64,000 nucleotides of DNA from JAKFDI01 sp036676235 (GTDB taxonomy: Bacteria; Pseudomonadota; Gammaproteobacteria; Burkholderiales; Burkholderiaceae_C): the NCBI GenBank assembly GCA_036676235.1, contig JAKFDI010000085.1, positions 62,001-126,000 on the forward strand, written 5' to 3'. The notes under the pieces are model-generated. The model did no database searches, was not told where the DNA came from, and was given only the letters and a program-made list of their open reading frames with translations. A program made the translations under genes and the position numbers. Below are positions 56,253 to 64,000 of the stretch, piece after piece (position 1 is the first letter of the stretch; each line of letters starts with the position of its first letter).

Positions 56253-57521
56253 ATGTCCACCCTCGTCATCCAGATCCCTCCCCGGCGGCGCTTGCGCGCG
56301 GGCGGTTTGGGCGCCATGCCGGCGGCGGAGGCCGACGCGCTGCCCGACTACGCACATGCGCTGTCGCCGGATGGGCTGGCGCTCGGCGCGCAAGGGCGGG
56401 CGGCCGCGGCGGCGCTGCCCAAGGCCGACACGGTGGTCGCGGTGCTGGCGGATGCCGATGTCTCCTGGCACCGCATCACCTTGCCCAAGGCGCCGGCGAA
56501 CCGGCTGCGCGCGGCCATCGTCGGCGTGCTCGAAGACGCCCTGCTCGAAGACACGGAGACCACCCACTTCGCCATCGCGCCCCAGGCCGTGGCCGGCCAG
56601 CCGACGTGGATCGCGGCCATCAACCGCCCCTGGCTGCGCGGCGAACTGACGCGCCTGCAGAAGGCGCAGGTGTTCGTCGATCGCGTCGTGCCGGCCTCGT
56701 GGCCCGACGATCCGCCGCAGGGCCACTTCGCCGAAAGCGGCGACGCCGCCACGGCCGACGCCGGCGATGTGTCGCTGACCTGGTCGCATGCCGACGGCGT
56801 GGCGACCGTGCGCCTGGGCGGCCTCGCGCGCGCGCTGGTGCCGCTGCCTCCGCCGCCGGGCACACGCTGGAGCGCAACGCCCGGCGCCGCCACCGCGGCC
56901 GAGCGCTGGCTCGGCGCGCCGGTGACGGTGATGCCGCCGGCGCAGCGCCTGCTGCAGTCGGCGCGCACGCTGTGGAACCTGCGCCAGTTCGATCTCGCCC
57001 GGCGCAGCCGCGGCAGCCGCGCCGTGATGGACGTGCTGCGCCAGATGGCCAGCCGCGAATGGCGCCCGGCACGCATCGGGCTGGCGGCGCTGGTGGTGGC
57101 GCACATCGTCGGGCTGAATCTCTGGGCGCTGCATCTGCGCGGCGCGATCGACGAGCGGCGCGCAGCCGCCGAGTCGGTGGTGAAGGCAACCTTCCCGCGG
57201 TTGAACGAGAACGACGTCAAGCGCGCGATGCGTCTGGTCATGCAGCGCGAGGTCGACGCCCTCCGCCTGGCCGCCGGCAAGCCGGCCGAGACCGATTTCG
57301 AGCCGATGCTGCAGGCCGCGGCCCTCGCCTGGCCGAGCGACCAGCCGCCGGCCGACAGCCTGCGCTACGAACCGGGCAAGCTCACCCTCGGCGTGCAGCG
57401 CTGGGGCGAACCGCAGATCGCGCAGTTCCGCAGCACGCTGCAGCCGCTGGGCTGGCGGGTCGACGCGGGCAGCGACGGGCGGGTGTCGCTCACGCGCGGT
57501 GAAGCCGGAGCAGCAAGATGA
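56253..57521 (+). CDS. gspL: Type II secretion inner-membrane protein GspL
   Basis: The 422-residue protein has a cytoplasmic actin-like part (about 1-240), which binds GspE, one transmembrane segment (about 270-290) and a periplasmic ferredoxin-like part. It anchors the ATPase to the membrane platform with GspM. The ATG at 56253 fits the family start. The 112-bp gap after gspK is the widest up to gspE and contains TACAAT (56214-56219), a possible -10 box of an internal promoter, without a good -35. Confidence 0.92.
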   Translation: MSTLVIQIPPRRRLRAGGLGAMPAAEADALPDYAHALSPDGLALGAQGRAAAAALPKADTVVAVLADADVSWHRITLPKAPANRLRAAIVGVLEDALLEDTETTHFAIAPQAVAGQPTWIAAINRPWLRGELTRLQKAQVFVDRVVPASWPDDPPQGHFAESGDAATADAGDVSLTWSHADGVATVRLGGLARALVPLPPPPGTRWSATPGAATAAERWLGAPVTVMPPAQRLLQSARTLWNLRQFDLARRSRGSRAVMDVLRQMASREWRPARIGLAALVVAHIVGLNLWALHLRGAIDERRAAAESVVKATFPRLNENDVKRAMRLVMQREVDALRLAAGKPAETDFEPMLQAAALAWPSDQPPADSLRYEPGKLTLGVQRWGEPQIAQFRSTLQPLGWRVDAGSDGRVSLTRGEAGAAR

Positions 57522-58033
57522 GCACCAGTCCGATGCCGGTAGCGGCGCAGGTCGGCGGATTCAAGACCCAGTTGCGCGAACGCTACCGCGCACTGGCACC
57601 GCGCGAGCGGCTGCTGGTGGTCGCAGCGGCGGCGGTGCTGCTGTTCTACGCCGTGTGGAGCGTGGCCGTGCAGCCGGCGCTGCGCACGGTGCGCGAGGCG
57701 CCGGCCATGCTGGACACGCTCGAAGCGCAGTTGCAGGACATCCAGCGCCTGGCCGGCGAGGCGCGCGGGCTGCGCAATGCCACGCCGGTGTCGCCCACGC
57801 AGGCCGGCGCGGCGCTGCGTGCGGCCACCGACCGGCTGGGCGGCGCGGGGCGCATCGCCCTGCTCTCCGACCGGGCGACGCTCACGCTCACCCATGTGGA
57901 CGGCGAGGCGCTGCAGTCGTGGCTGAACGAAGCGCGCACCGCGGCTCGCGCGCGCGTCGTTGATGTGCAGCTCACGCGCAACGCGCAAGGCTTCAGCGGC
58001 AGCATCGTCGCAAGCTTCGGGGAGCGGCCATGA
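57518..58033 (+). CDS. gspM: Type II secretion inner-membrane protein GspM
   Basis: The 171-residue protein has a short cytoplasmic tail, one transmembrane helix (about 33-50, following RYRALAPRERLLVVAAAAVLLFYAVW), a coiled stretch and a periplasmic ferredoxin-like domain. It partners GspL in the assembly platform. It overlaps both gspL and gspN by 4 bp. Confidence 0.93.
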   Translation: MSTSPMPVAAQVGGFKTQLRERYRALAPRERLLVVAAAAVLLFYAVWSVAVQPALRTVREAPAMLDTLEAQLQDIQRLAGEARGLRNATPVSPTQAGAALRAATDRLGGAGRIALLSDRATLTLTHVDGEALQSWLNEARTAARARVVDVQLTRNAQGFSGSIVASFGERP

Positions 58034-58941
58034 CGCTCGCCCTGCTCCGCCGCGACAAGGGCAAGCGCCCCCGCCGCGGTTGGACGAACACCGTGGCCGC
58101 GACCGGCTGGGCCGAATCGACGCAGGCCGAGGTGCAGTGGGGTCGCTCGCGCGGCGCGGCCCTGCGCTGGGCGATTGCCGGCGCCATCGTCGGGTTGATC
58201 ATCGGCGCGGTCGCCTTCGCGCCGGCCGCCTGGCTTGCCAATGCCGTGGCCTCGGCCACCGACGGCCGGCTGCTGCTCGCCGATGCGCGCGGCACGGTGT
58301 GGTCGGGCAGCGCGACCCTCGTGCTCACCGGCGGCCCCGACAGCCGCGACGCCAGTTCGCTGCCCGGGCGCCTGTCGTGGACGGCCGGGCTCGACGGCGC
58401 AGCGTTTCGCGTTCGGCTGCGCCATGCCTGCTGCCTGAACGGCACGGTCAGCCTGCTCGTGCGCCCCGGCTTCGGCCGCCTGAGCGTGGCGCTCGTGCCG
58501 CCGCCCGACGGCTGGATGGGCCAGTGGCCGAGCGCCTGGCTCGGGGGGCTGGGCACGCCGTTCAACACGCTGCAGCTGGGCGGCGCGATGCGCGTGGTCT
58601 CGCGCGGACTGAGCTTCGAGACCGTGCAGGGCCGCTGGATCATGCAGGGCCGCGCCGACCTCGAGCTGCTGGGCGTGTCGTCGCGCATCTCCACGCTGCC
58701 CACGCTCGGCACCTACCGCCTCACGCTCGAAGGCGACACGGCCAACCCCGGCACCGCGACGCTGTCGCTCGCCACGCTGGACGGCGCACTGCAGCTCAGC
58801 GGCGCGGGAAGCTGGAGTGCCGCCGGCGTGCGCTTTCGCGGCGAAGGCCGCGCGGCGCCGGGGAACGAAGCGGCGCTGTCCAATCTCTTGAACATCATCG
58901 GGCGGCGCGACGGCGCACGCACCGTCATTTCGATCGGGTGA
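58030..58941 (+). CDS. gspN: Type II secretion protein GspN
   Basis: The 303-residue protein has a basic cytoplasmic N-terminus of about 45 residues, one transmembrane helix (about 50-75), and a periplasmic domain typical of GspN, beginning with GRLLLADARGTVWSGSA. GspN is found in only some type II systems and its role is unclear. It overlaps gspM by 4 bp and lies 4 bp before gspD. Confidence 0.9.
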   Translation: MTLALLRRDKGKRPRRGWTNTVAATGWAESTQAEVQWGRSRGAALRWAIAGAIVGLIIGAVAFAPAAWLANAVASATDGRLLLADARGTVWSGSATLVLTGGPDSRDASSLPGRLSWTAGLDGAAFRVRLRHACCLNGTVSLLVRPGFGRLSVALVPPPDGWMGQWPSAWLGGLGTPFNTLQLGGAMRVVSRGLSFETVQGRWIMQGRADLELLGVSSRISTLPTLGTYRLTLEGDTANPGTATLSLATLDGALQLSGAGSWSAAGVRFRGEGRAAPGNEAALSNLLNIIGRRDGARTVISIG

Positions 58942-58945
58942 CCCC

Positions 58946-61270
58946 ATGACTGAACGCCATTCGCCAACGCGCTCGCGGCGCGCGGCCCGCCTTGCGGCGC
59001 GCGCCGCCGTCTGCGTGCTGGGCGCCGCACTCGCCGCGCCGCCGGCCGTGCTGGCGCAATCGGCCAACGCCCGCTTCGGCGGCGGCGAACCGGTCACGCT
59101 GAACTTCGTGGACGCGCAGATCGACGGCGTGGCGCGGGCGATGGCCGCCATCCTGAACCGGCAGTTCGTGGTCGACCCGCGCGTGAAGGGCATGATCACG
59201 CTCTACAGCGAGACGCCGCTGTCGCCGCGCGAGGCCTACCTCACCTTTCTGTCGGAGCTGCGCGGCCTCGGCTACACGGTCGTGGAAGTGGGCGGGCTCT
59301 ACAAGATCGTGCCCGAAGCCGATGCCAAGCTGCAGGCCGGCACGGTGTCGATCGGCGGCGTGTCGCGCCGCGGCGACCAGGTGATCACGCAGATCTTCAA
59401 GCTCGACCACGAGAACGCCAACAGCCTCGTGCCCGTGCTGCGCCCGCTGATCAGCCCCAACAACACCATCAACGCCAACCCGGGCAGCAACTCGCTGGTC
59501 ATCACCGACTACGCCGACAACCTGCAGCGCATCGCCAAGATCATCGCGGCCATGGACACGCCGTCCAGCGGCGGCGTGGAGGTGATACCGCTCAAGCACG
59601 CGGTGGCGGCCGACGTGGCGGCGCTGGTGCAGCGCGTGGTGCAGGGCGGCCCGGTCACGCCCGGCGCGCCCAACGTTCCCGCCGCAGCGGCGGCTACGGC
59701 TTCCGAGGCCGTCTCGGTGGTGGTCGATTCGCGCAACAACGCGCTGCTGGTGCGCGCCGGCAGCCCGACGCGCATGGCCTCGATCCGCGAGCTGATCGAC
59801 AAGCTCGACCGGCCCATCGGCGGCAACAGCCAGCTCGGCAACATCTGGGTGGTGCACCTGAAGAACGCCGACGCGGTGCGCCTCGCGGCCGTGCTGCGCG
59901 CCGCCTTTGCGGCGGGCGGCGATTCATCCAGCCCGTTCGGCGGTGGCGGCATCGGCAACGGCGGCGGTGCGAGTCAGGCATCGCCGCTCAACGCCAGCCT
60001 GCAGAACCAGCAGGGCGGCACCAACGTCGGCATGTCGGCCCAGGCCGCGGCACCCGTCACGCCGTCGGCGGGACCGTCGACCGGCGGCTTCGTGCAGGCC
60101 GATCCAGCCACCAACTCGCTCATCATCACCGCCGCGGAGCCGATGTACCGGCAACTGCGCGCAGTGATCGACCAGCTCGATTCGCGCCGCGCGCAGGTCT
60201 ACATCGAAAGCATGATCGTCGAGGTGTCGGGCGACAACGCGGCCGACTTCGGCTTCCAGTGGCAGGGGCTGCTGGGCAGCAAGGGCGACAAGAACATCAT
60301 CGGCGCCGGCACCAACTTCACGACGCCCGGCGGCAGCGGCAACATCATCGACATCTCGGTGGGCGCCGCCACCGGCCAGGTGGCCGTCGGCGAAGGCCTG
60401 AACATCGGCCTCGTGCGCAACTTCGGCGGCACGTATGCGCTGGCCTCGATCGCGCGCATCCTGCAGAGCCAGACCAACACCAACATCATCTCCACGCCGA
60501 ACCTGATCACGCTCGACAACGAAGAAGCCAAGATCATCGTCGGCAGCAACGTGCCCTTCGTCACCGGGCAGTTCACCAACACCGGCACCGGCACGACCAG
60601 CCCGTTCCAGACCATCGAGCGCAAGGACGTGGGCATCACGCTGCGCATCAAGCCGCAGATCGGCGAAGACGGCTCGGTGAAGATGACGATCTTCCAGGAG
60701 TCGTCGAGCCTGTCCGACCAGGTGGCGCCGGGCACGACCAACGCCGGCCCGTCGACCAACAAGCGCTCGATCGAATCAACGGTGGTGGTCGATGACGGCC
60801 AGATCATCGTGCTGGGCGGCCTGATCGAAGACCGCTACACCGAGAACAACTCGAAGGTGCCGCTGCTCGGCGACATACCGGGATTCGGCGCGCTGTTTCG
60901 CAGCGAGAACCGCACCAAGACGCGCACCAACCTGATGGTCTTCCTGCGGCCTGTGATCATGCGTGACGGCGAGGTGAGCAACACGCTCTCGCTCGACCGC
61001 TACGACATGATCCGCTCGCGCCAGCAGGCCGCGCAGCCGCGCCCGAGCGTGCTGCTGCCCATCAACGAATCGCCGGTGCTGCCGCCGCTGCCGGCGCTGG
61101 AGGAATCGACGCAGCCGTTGGCGGTACCGCCGTCGTCGCCGGGAGCCGCATCGCCGCGCGATCAGGCGCCTGCGCCTGCGCCGGCACCCGCCGCGTCTGC
61201 AGTGCCCGCCGAACCCGCGCCGGCCTGGACGCCGCCGCCGCCGATCCCCGGCGTGCTGCTGCCGAACTGA
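58946..61270 (+). CDS. gspD: Type II secretion secretin GspD
   Basis: The 774-residue protein forms the outer-membrane gate. It has a signal peptide cut near Ala37, an N0 domain (about 50-120, with LNFVDAQIDGVARAMAAIL), three N-domain repeats (to about 400, one widened by a Gly/Ser/Gln-rich insert near 325-370), the secretin core with VPLLGDIPGFGALFRSENRTKTRTNLMVFLRP, and a Pro/Ala-rich tail. The secretin lies late in the operon, after gspN. Confidence 0.96.
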   Translation: MTERHSPTRSRRAARLAARAAVCVLGAALAAPPAVLAQSANARFGGGEPVTLNFVDAQIDGVARAMAAILNRQFVVDPRVKGMITLYSETPLSPREAYLTFLSELRGLGYTVVEVGGLYKIVPEADAKLQAGTVSIGGVSRRGDQVITQIFKLDHENANSLVPVLRPLISPNNTINANPGSNSLVITDYADNLQRIAKIIAAMDTPSSGGVEVIPLKHAVAADVAALVQRVVQGGPVTPGAPNVPAAAAATASEAVSVVVDSRNNALLVRAGSPTRMASIRELIDKLDRPIGGNSQLGNIWVVHLKNADAVRLAAVLRAAFAAGGDSSSPFGGGGIGNGGGASQASPLNASLQNQQGGTNVGMSAQAAAPVTPSAGPSTGGFVQADPATNSLIITAAEPMYRQLRAVIDQLDSRRAQVYIESMIVEVSGDNAADFGFQWQGLLGSKGDKNIIGAGTNFTTPGGSGNIIDISVGAATGQVAVGEGLNIGLVRNFGGTYALASIARILQSQTNTNIISTPNLITLDNEEAKIIVGSNVPFVTGQFTNTGTGTTSPFQTIERKDVGITLRIKPQIGEDGSVKMTIFQESSSLSDQVAPGTTNAGPSTNKRSIESTVVVDDGQIIVLGGLIEDRYTENNSKVPLLGDIPGFGALFRSENRTKTRTNLMVFLRPVIMRDGEVSNTLSLDRYDMIRSRQQAAQPRPSVLLPINESPVLPPLPALEESTQPLAVPPSSPGAASPRDQAPAPAPAPAASAVPAEPAPAWTPPPPIPGVLLPN

Positions 61271-61287
61271 CGCGCAAGGCGAACGCC

Positions 61288-62715
61288 ATGGCCATCCGCC
61301 ATCCCCTGCCCTACAGCTACGCGCGCGCCAACAACCTGCTGCTCGAAGACGACGGCGCCCGCATGGTGCTGTGGGCGCCCGAGACGGTGTCGCTGCCCGC
61401 GCTCTCCGAGCTGCTGCGTCTCTATGAGGTGGACACGCTGGAGCGCGAGGCCGCGGCCACGCTCGGCAGCCGCATCTCGGCCGCCTATGCGGGCGGTGAA
61501 TCGAGCGCCGCGATGGTGATCGGCGAGGTGGAAAGCGCGGTCGACCTCACGCGCATGATGCAGGACCTTCCGGCGGTGGAAGACCTGCTGGAATCGGCCA
61601 ACGACGCGCCCATCATCCGCATGCTCAACGCCCTGCTCACGCAGGCGGCGAAAGACGGCGCGAGCGACATCCACATCGAGCCCTACGAGCGTTCCAGTTC
61701 GGTGCGCTTTCGCGTGGACGGCACCTTGCGCGAGGTGGTGCAGCCCAACCGCGCGCTGCACGCGGCGCTGATCTCGCGCCTGAAGATCATGGCCGAGCTC
61801 GACATCGCCGAGAAGCGCCTGCCGCAGGACGGGCGCATCTCGCTGCGCATCGGCGGGCGCGCAGTCGACGTGCGCGTCTCCACCCTGCCTTCGCAGCACG
61901 GCGAGCGCGCGGTGCTGCGCCTGCTCGACAAGGGCGAATCGAAGTTCACGCTCGAAGCACTCGGCATGAGCGGCGACACGCTGCACAAGTTCGACAAACT
62001 CATTCAGCAGCCGCACGGCATCGTGCTCGTGACGGGGCCGACGGGTTCGGGCAAGACGACCACGCTCTACGCCTCGCTCGGCCGCGTGGACACCAGCACC
62101 ACCAACGTGCTGACGGTGGAGGACCCGGTGGAGTACGAGCTCGCGGGCATCGGCCAGACCCAGGTGAACCCGAAGATCGATCTCGACTTCGCCAAGGCGC
62201 TGCGCGCCATCCTGCGGCAAGACCCGGACGTGATCATGATCGGCGAGATCCGCGACTTCGAGACCGCGCAGATCGCCATCCAGGCCTCGCTCACCGGCCA
62301 CCTGGTGCTCGCCACCTTGCACACCAACGACGCGCCGAGCGCCGTCACGCGGCTCACCGACATGGGCGTGGAGCCCTTCCTGCTCAGCTCCAGCCTGCTG
62401 GGCGTGCTGGCGCAGCGGCTGGTGCGCAAGCTGTGCCCGGCCTGCAAGCGCGCTGACGAGCACGGGCGCTTTCACCCGGTGGGTTGCGCCGTGTGCGCGA
62501 TGAGCGGCTACAAGGGCCGCACCGGGGTGTATGAACTGATGGTGGCCGACGAAGGCGTGCGCGGGTTGATCCACAACCGCGCTGCCGAGTCGGATCTCAT
62601 CGCCGCGGCCGAGCGCTCCGGCCTGCGCTCGATGCGCGAGGACGGCGAGCGGCTGGTCGAAGAAGGCATCACCTCGGCCGAAGAGGTGATGCGCGTGACG
62701 CGCGAAGCCACGTGA
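61288..62715 (+). CDS. gspE: Type II secretion ATPase GspE
   Basis: The 475-residue cytoplasmic motor has an N-terminal GspL-binding domain, Walker A at residues 250-257 (GPTGSGKT), an Asp box and Walker B around IMIGEIRDFETAQIA, a His box (TGHLVLATLHTNDA), and a four-cysteine zinc site (Cys383, Cys386, Cys400, Cys403). It follows gspD by 17 bp. The structured element at 62743-62900 lies between it and gspF. Confidence 0.96.
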   Translation: MAIRHPLPYSYARANNLLLEDDGARMVLWAPETVSLPALSELLRLYEVDTLEREAAATLGSRISAAYAGGESSAAMVIGEVESAVDLTRMMQDLPAVEDLLESANDAPIIRMLNALLTQAAKDGASDIHIEPYERSSSVRFRVDGTLREVVQPNRALHAALISRLKIMAELDIAEKRLPQDGRISLRIGGRAVDVRVSTLPSQHGERAVLRLLDKGESKFTLEALGMSGDTLHKFDKLIQQPHGIVLVTGPTGSGKTTTLYASLGRVDTSTTNVLTVEDPVEYELAGIGQTQVNPKIDLDFAKALRAILRQDPDVIMIGEIRDFETAQIAIQASLTGHLVLATLHTNDAPSAVTRLTDMGVEPFLLSSSLLGVLAQRLVRKLCPACKRADEHGRFHPVGCAVCAMSGYKGRTGVYELMVADEGVRGLIHNRAAESDLIAAAERSGLRSMREDGERLVEEGITSAEEVMRVTREAT

Positions 62716-62742
62716 TGCCAACTCCCGCATCCACTTCGTCGC

Positions 62743-62900
62743 GAGCCCGAGCGCCGGGCCGCCCCAAGCCGGGCTCGATTCCCTTGGGGGCTGAGCCCGG
62801 ACGTGAACAGCCCAGTGGGCTGATCTCGCCTGGCGAAGGGCTGGACCGCAAGGTCCAGCGCGGCCTGCAAGGCCGGTCGTGGTACTCCGCGACCGAGGGG
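62743..62900 (+). repeat. Structured intergenic element, copy B (gspE-gspF spacer)
   Basis: The element holds a chain of hairpins: GAGCCCG/CGGGCTC (62743-62776), CAGCCC/GGGCTG with loop AGT (62808-62822), CTGGACC/GGTCCAG with a GCAA tetraloop (62841-62858), GGCC/GGCC with loop TGCAA (62862-62874), and GGTCGTGG/CCGCGACC with loop TACT (62875-62894). It ends with GAGGGG 10 bp before the gspF GTG. It is homologous over its whole length to 14099-14256 read on the minus strand, with compensating changes in the stems. Confidence 0.85.
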
Positions 62901-62910
62901 TCCACATAGC

Positions 62911-64000
62911 GTGCCGGCCTTCAAGTACGAGGCGCTGAGCGCCGCCGGCAAATCGGTCACGGGCCTCGTCGAAGCCGACAACCCGCGCGCCGCTCGCGCG
63001 CAGTTGCGTGCACAGGCGCTGGTGCCGCTCGACGTCACGCAGATCGCCAGCGACACCGGCACCGGCGCCGCATCGCGCTGGAAGCGCCGCGTGTTCGGCA
63101 CCACGGGCCTTGCGATCTGGACGCGCCAGCTCGCGGGACTGGTGGGCAGCGGCCTGCCGCTCGAACGTGCGCTGACGGCGCTGAGCGACGAAGCCGAAGA
63201 CGCCCGCCAGCGCGAACTCGTCGCCCACCTGCGCTCCGAGGTCAACAGCGGCGCACCCTTCGCGCAGGCGCTGGCGAGTGCGCCGCGCGAGTTCGACGAC
63301 GTGTACCGCGGCGTGGTGGCCGCCGGCGAACAGAGCGGCGCGCTCGGGCAGGTGCTGGAACGCCTGGCCGACGACCTGGAAGAACGCCAGGCGCTCAAGG
63401 CCAAGCTCATCGGCGCCACGCTCTACCCGGCCATCGTGTCGCTGATCGCCGTGGTGATCGTGATCTTTCTCGTCACCTACGTGGTGCCGCAGGTGGCCTC
63501 GGTGTTCACCAACTCCAAGCGCGCGCTGCCGGCGCTCACTGTGGCCATGCTCGCGATCAGCGCCTTCATCCGGCAGTACGGCTGGCTGGTGGTGCTGGGG
63601 CTGATCGGCGGCGGGATGCTGCTGCTATCGATGCTGCGCAACGAGGCCTTTCGCGAACGCTTCGACGCCGCGTGGCTGCAGCTGCCGCTTATCGGGCGGC
63701 TGGCGCGCGGCTACAACGCGGCGCGTTTTGCCGGCACGCTGGCGATGCTGGCCGGCGCCGGCGTGCCCATCCTGAAGGCGCTGCAGGCCGCAGCCGAGAC
63801 CCTGTCGAACCGCGCCATGCGCGCCGATGCGATGGACGCGCTGGTGCAGGTGCGCGAAGGCGCGCCGCTCGCCTCGGCGCTCGCCGGCAAGAAGCGCTTC
63901 CCGGGATTGCTCGCGATGTTCTCGCGCCTGGGCGAGCAGACCGGCCAGCTGCCGCGCATGCTGGAACGCGCGGCCAAGCAGCTCTCGGCCGAGGTGCAGC
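62911..64000 (+). CDS. gspF: Type II secretion inner-membrane protein GspF (3' end missing)
   Basis: The first 363 codons encode a typical GspF/PilC assembly-platform protein: FKYEALSAAGKSVTGLVEADN near the start, a first T2SSF domain (about 65-190, with FTRQLA-like WTRQLAGLVGSGLPLERAL), hydrophobic helices near 170-195 and 220-240, and most of a second T2SSF domain. I chose the GTG at 62911, which gives the normal start; GAGGGG from the preceding element is its likely ribosome-binding site. The gene runs off the right edge of the window. Confidence 0.94.
   Translation, partial: MPAFKYEALSAAGKSVTGLVEADNPRAARAQLRAQALVPLDVTQIASDTGTGAASRWKRRVFGTTGLAIWTRQLAGLVGSGLPLERALTALSDEAEDARQRELVAHLRSEVNSGAPFAQALASAPREFDDVYRGVVAAGEQSGALGQVLERLADDLEERQALKAKLIGATLYPAIVSLIAVVIVIFLVTYVVPQVASVFTNSKRALPALTVAMLAISAFIRQYGWLVVLGLIGGGMLLLSMLRNEAFRERFDAAWLQLPLIGRLARGYNAARFAGTLAMLAGAGVPILKALQAAAETLSNRAMRADAMDALVQVREGAPLASALAGKKRFPGLLAMFSRLGEQTGQLPRMLERAAKQLSAEVQ

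Noticed and set aside
62712..62909. Short frame across the gspE-gspF spacer as a small gene
   Set aside because: The homologous spacer before mlaE changes in ways that keep stems and not codons, so RNA structure explains the sequence better.
61162..63228. 688-codon frame antisense to gspE and the spacer before gspF
   Set aside because: It crosses gspE, the structured element and gspF without any domain signal.

Overview
The window is high-GC, tightly packed chromosomal DNA from a Gram-negative betaproteobacterium. The gene content and order (zwf-hexR facing tal-pgi, an mla operon with mlaA inside it, pilMNOPQ leading to aroK-aroB-dgt, a standalone gspC facing gspG-N-D-E-F, a Burkholderiales-type porin) point to Burkholderiales, probably Comamonadaceae or the neighbouring Rubrivivax/Rhizobacter group. 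This placement is inference from gene content; there is no rRNA gene in the window. No tRNA, rRNA, CRISPR array, prophage or intact insertion sequence was seen.

Layout. 1-5.7 kb: the end of a lipoprotein-type HExxH peptidase gene, a molybdopterin oxidoreductase, an M20 amidohydrolase, a DUF2817 peptidase-like protein and a HAD hydrolase. 5.7-10.8 kb: sugar phosphate metabolism (pgi, tal, zwf) with the regulator hexR and a good candidate HexR operator just before zwf. 10.9-15.1 kb: the Mla phospholipid transport operon (mlaF-E-D-A-C-B). 15.3-22.4 kb: type IV pilus minor pilins, the PilY1 tip protein and a PilE-like pilin. 22.5-28.9 kb: glutamate synthase gltB-gltD. 29.0-38.2 kb: one long minus-strand run, pilM-N-O-P-Q, a small lipoprotein, aroK, aroB, dgt and a degenerate REP-type transposase relative. 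38.4-41.4 kb: a class A penicillin-binding protein, cyaY and lptM. 41.4-47.0 kb: a peptide-type ABC importer. 47.2-52.6 kb: porin, coq7, osmC, a candidate small RNA, ilvA and a cobT-like gene. 52.6-64.0 kb: a type II secretion system, cut off inside gspF by the window edge.

Much of the window serves the cell envelope: two related machines with prepilin-type pseudopilins (type IV pilus and type II secretion), each with its own secretin (PilQ, GspD), plus Mla lipid transport, peptidoglycan synthesis, the LptM chaperone and a porin. Most genes in each operon touch or overlap (ATGA, TGATG), which suggests translational coupling.

The most interesting non-coding signal is a roughly 158-bp element present twice, at 14099-14256 and 62743-62900. 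Both copies lie inside an operon, in the same orientation to transcription, between a cytoplasmic ATPase gene and the gene for its inner-membrane partner (mlaF/mlaE, gspE/gspF). Both end in GAGGGG just before the next start codon. Their hairpins are kept by paired, compensating base changes. The second is a candidate terminator-ended small RNA with two anti-Shine-Dalgarno-like CCTCC motifs before ilvA. Other points are a transposase relative that has lost its HUH residues but sits beside a large palindrome, a CobT-like enzyme with Asp where the catalytic Glu is expected, and an lptM gene without the lysA gene that usually follows it.
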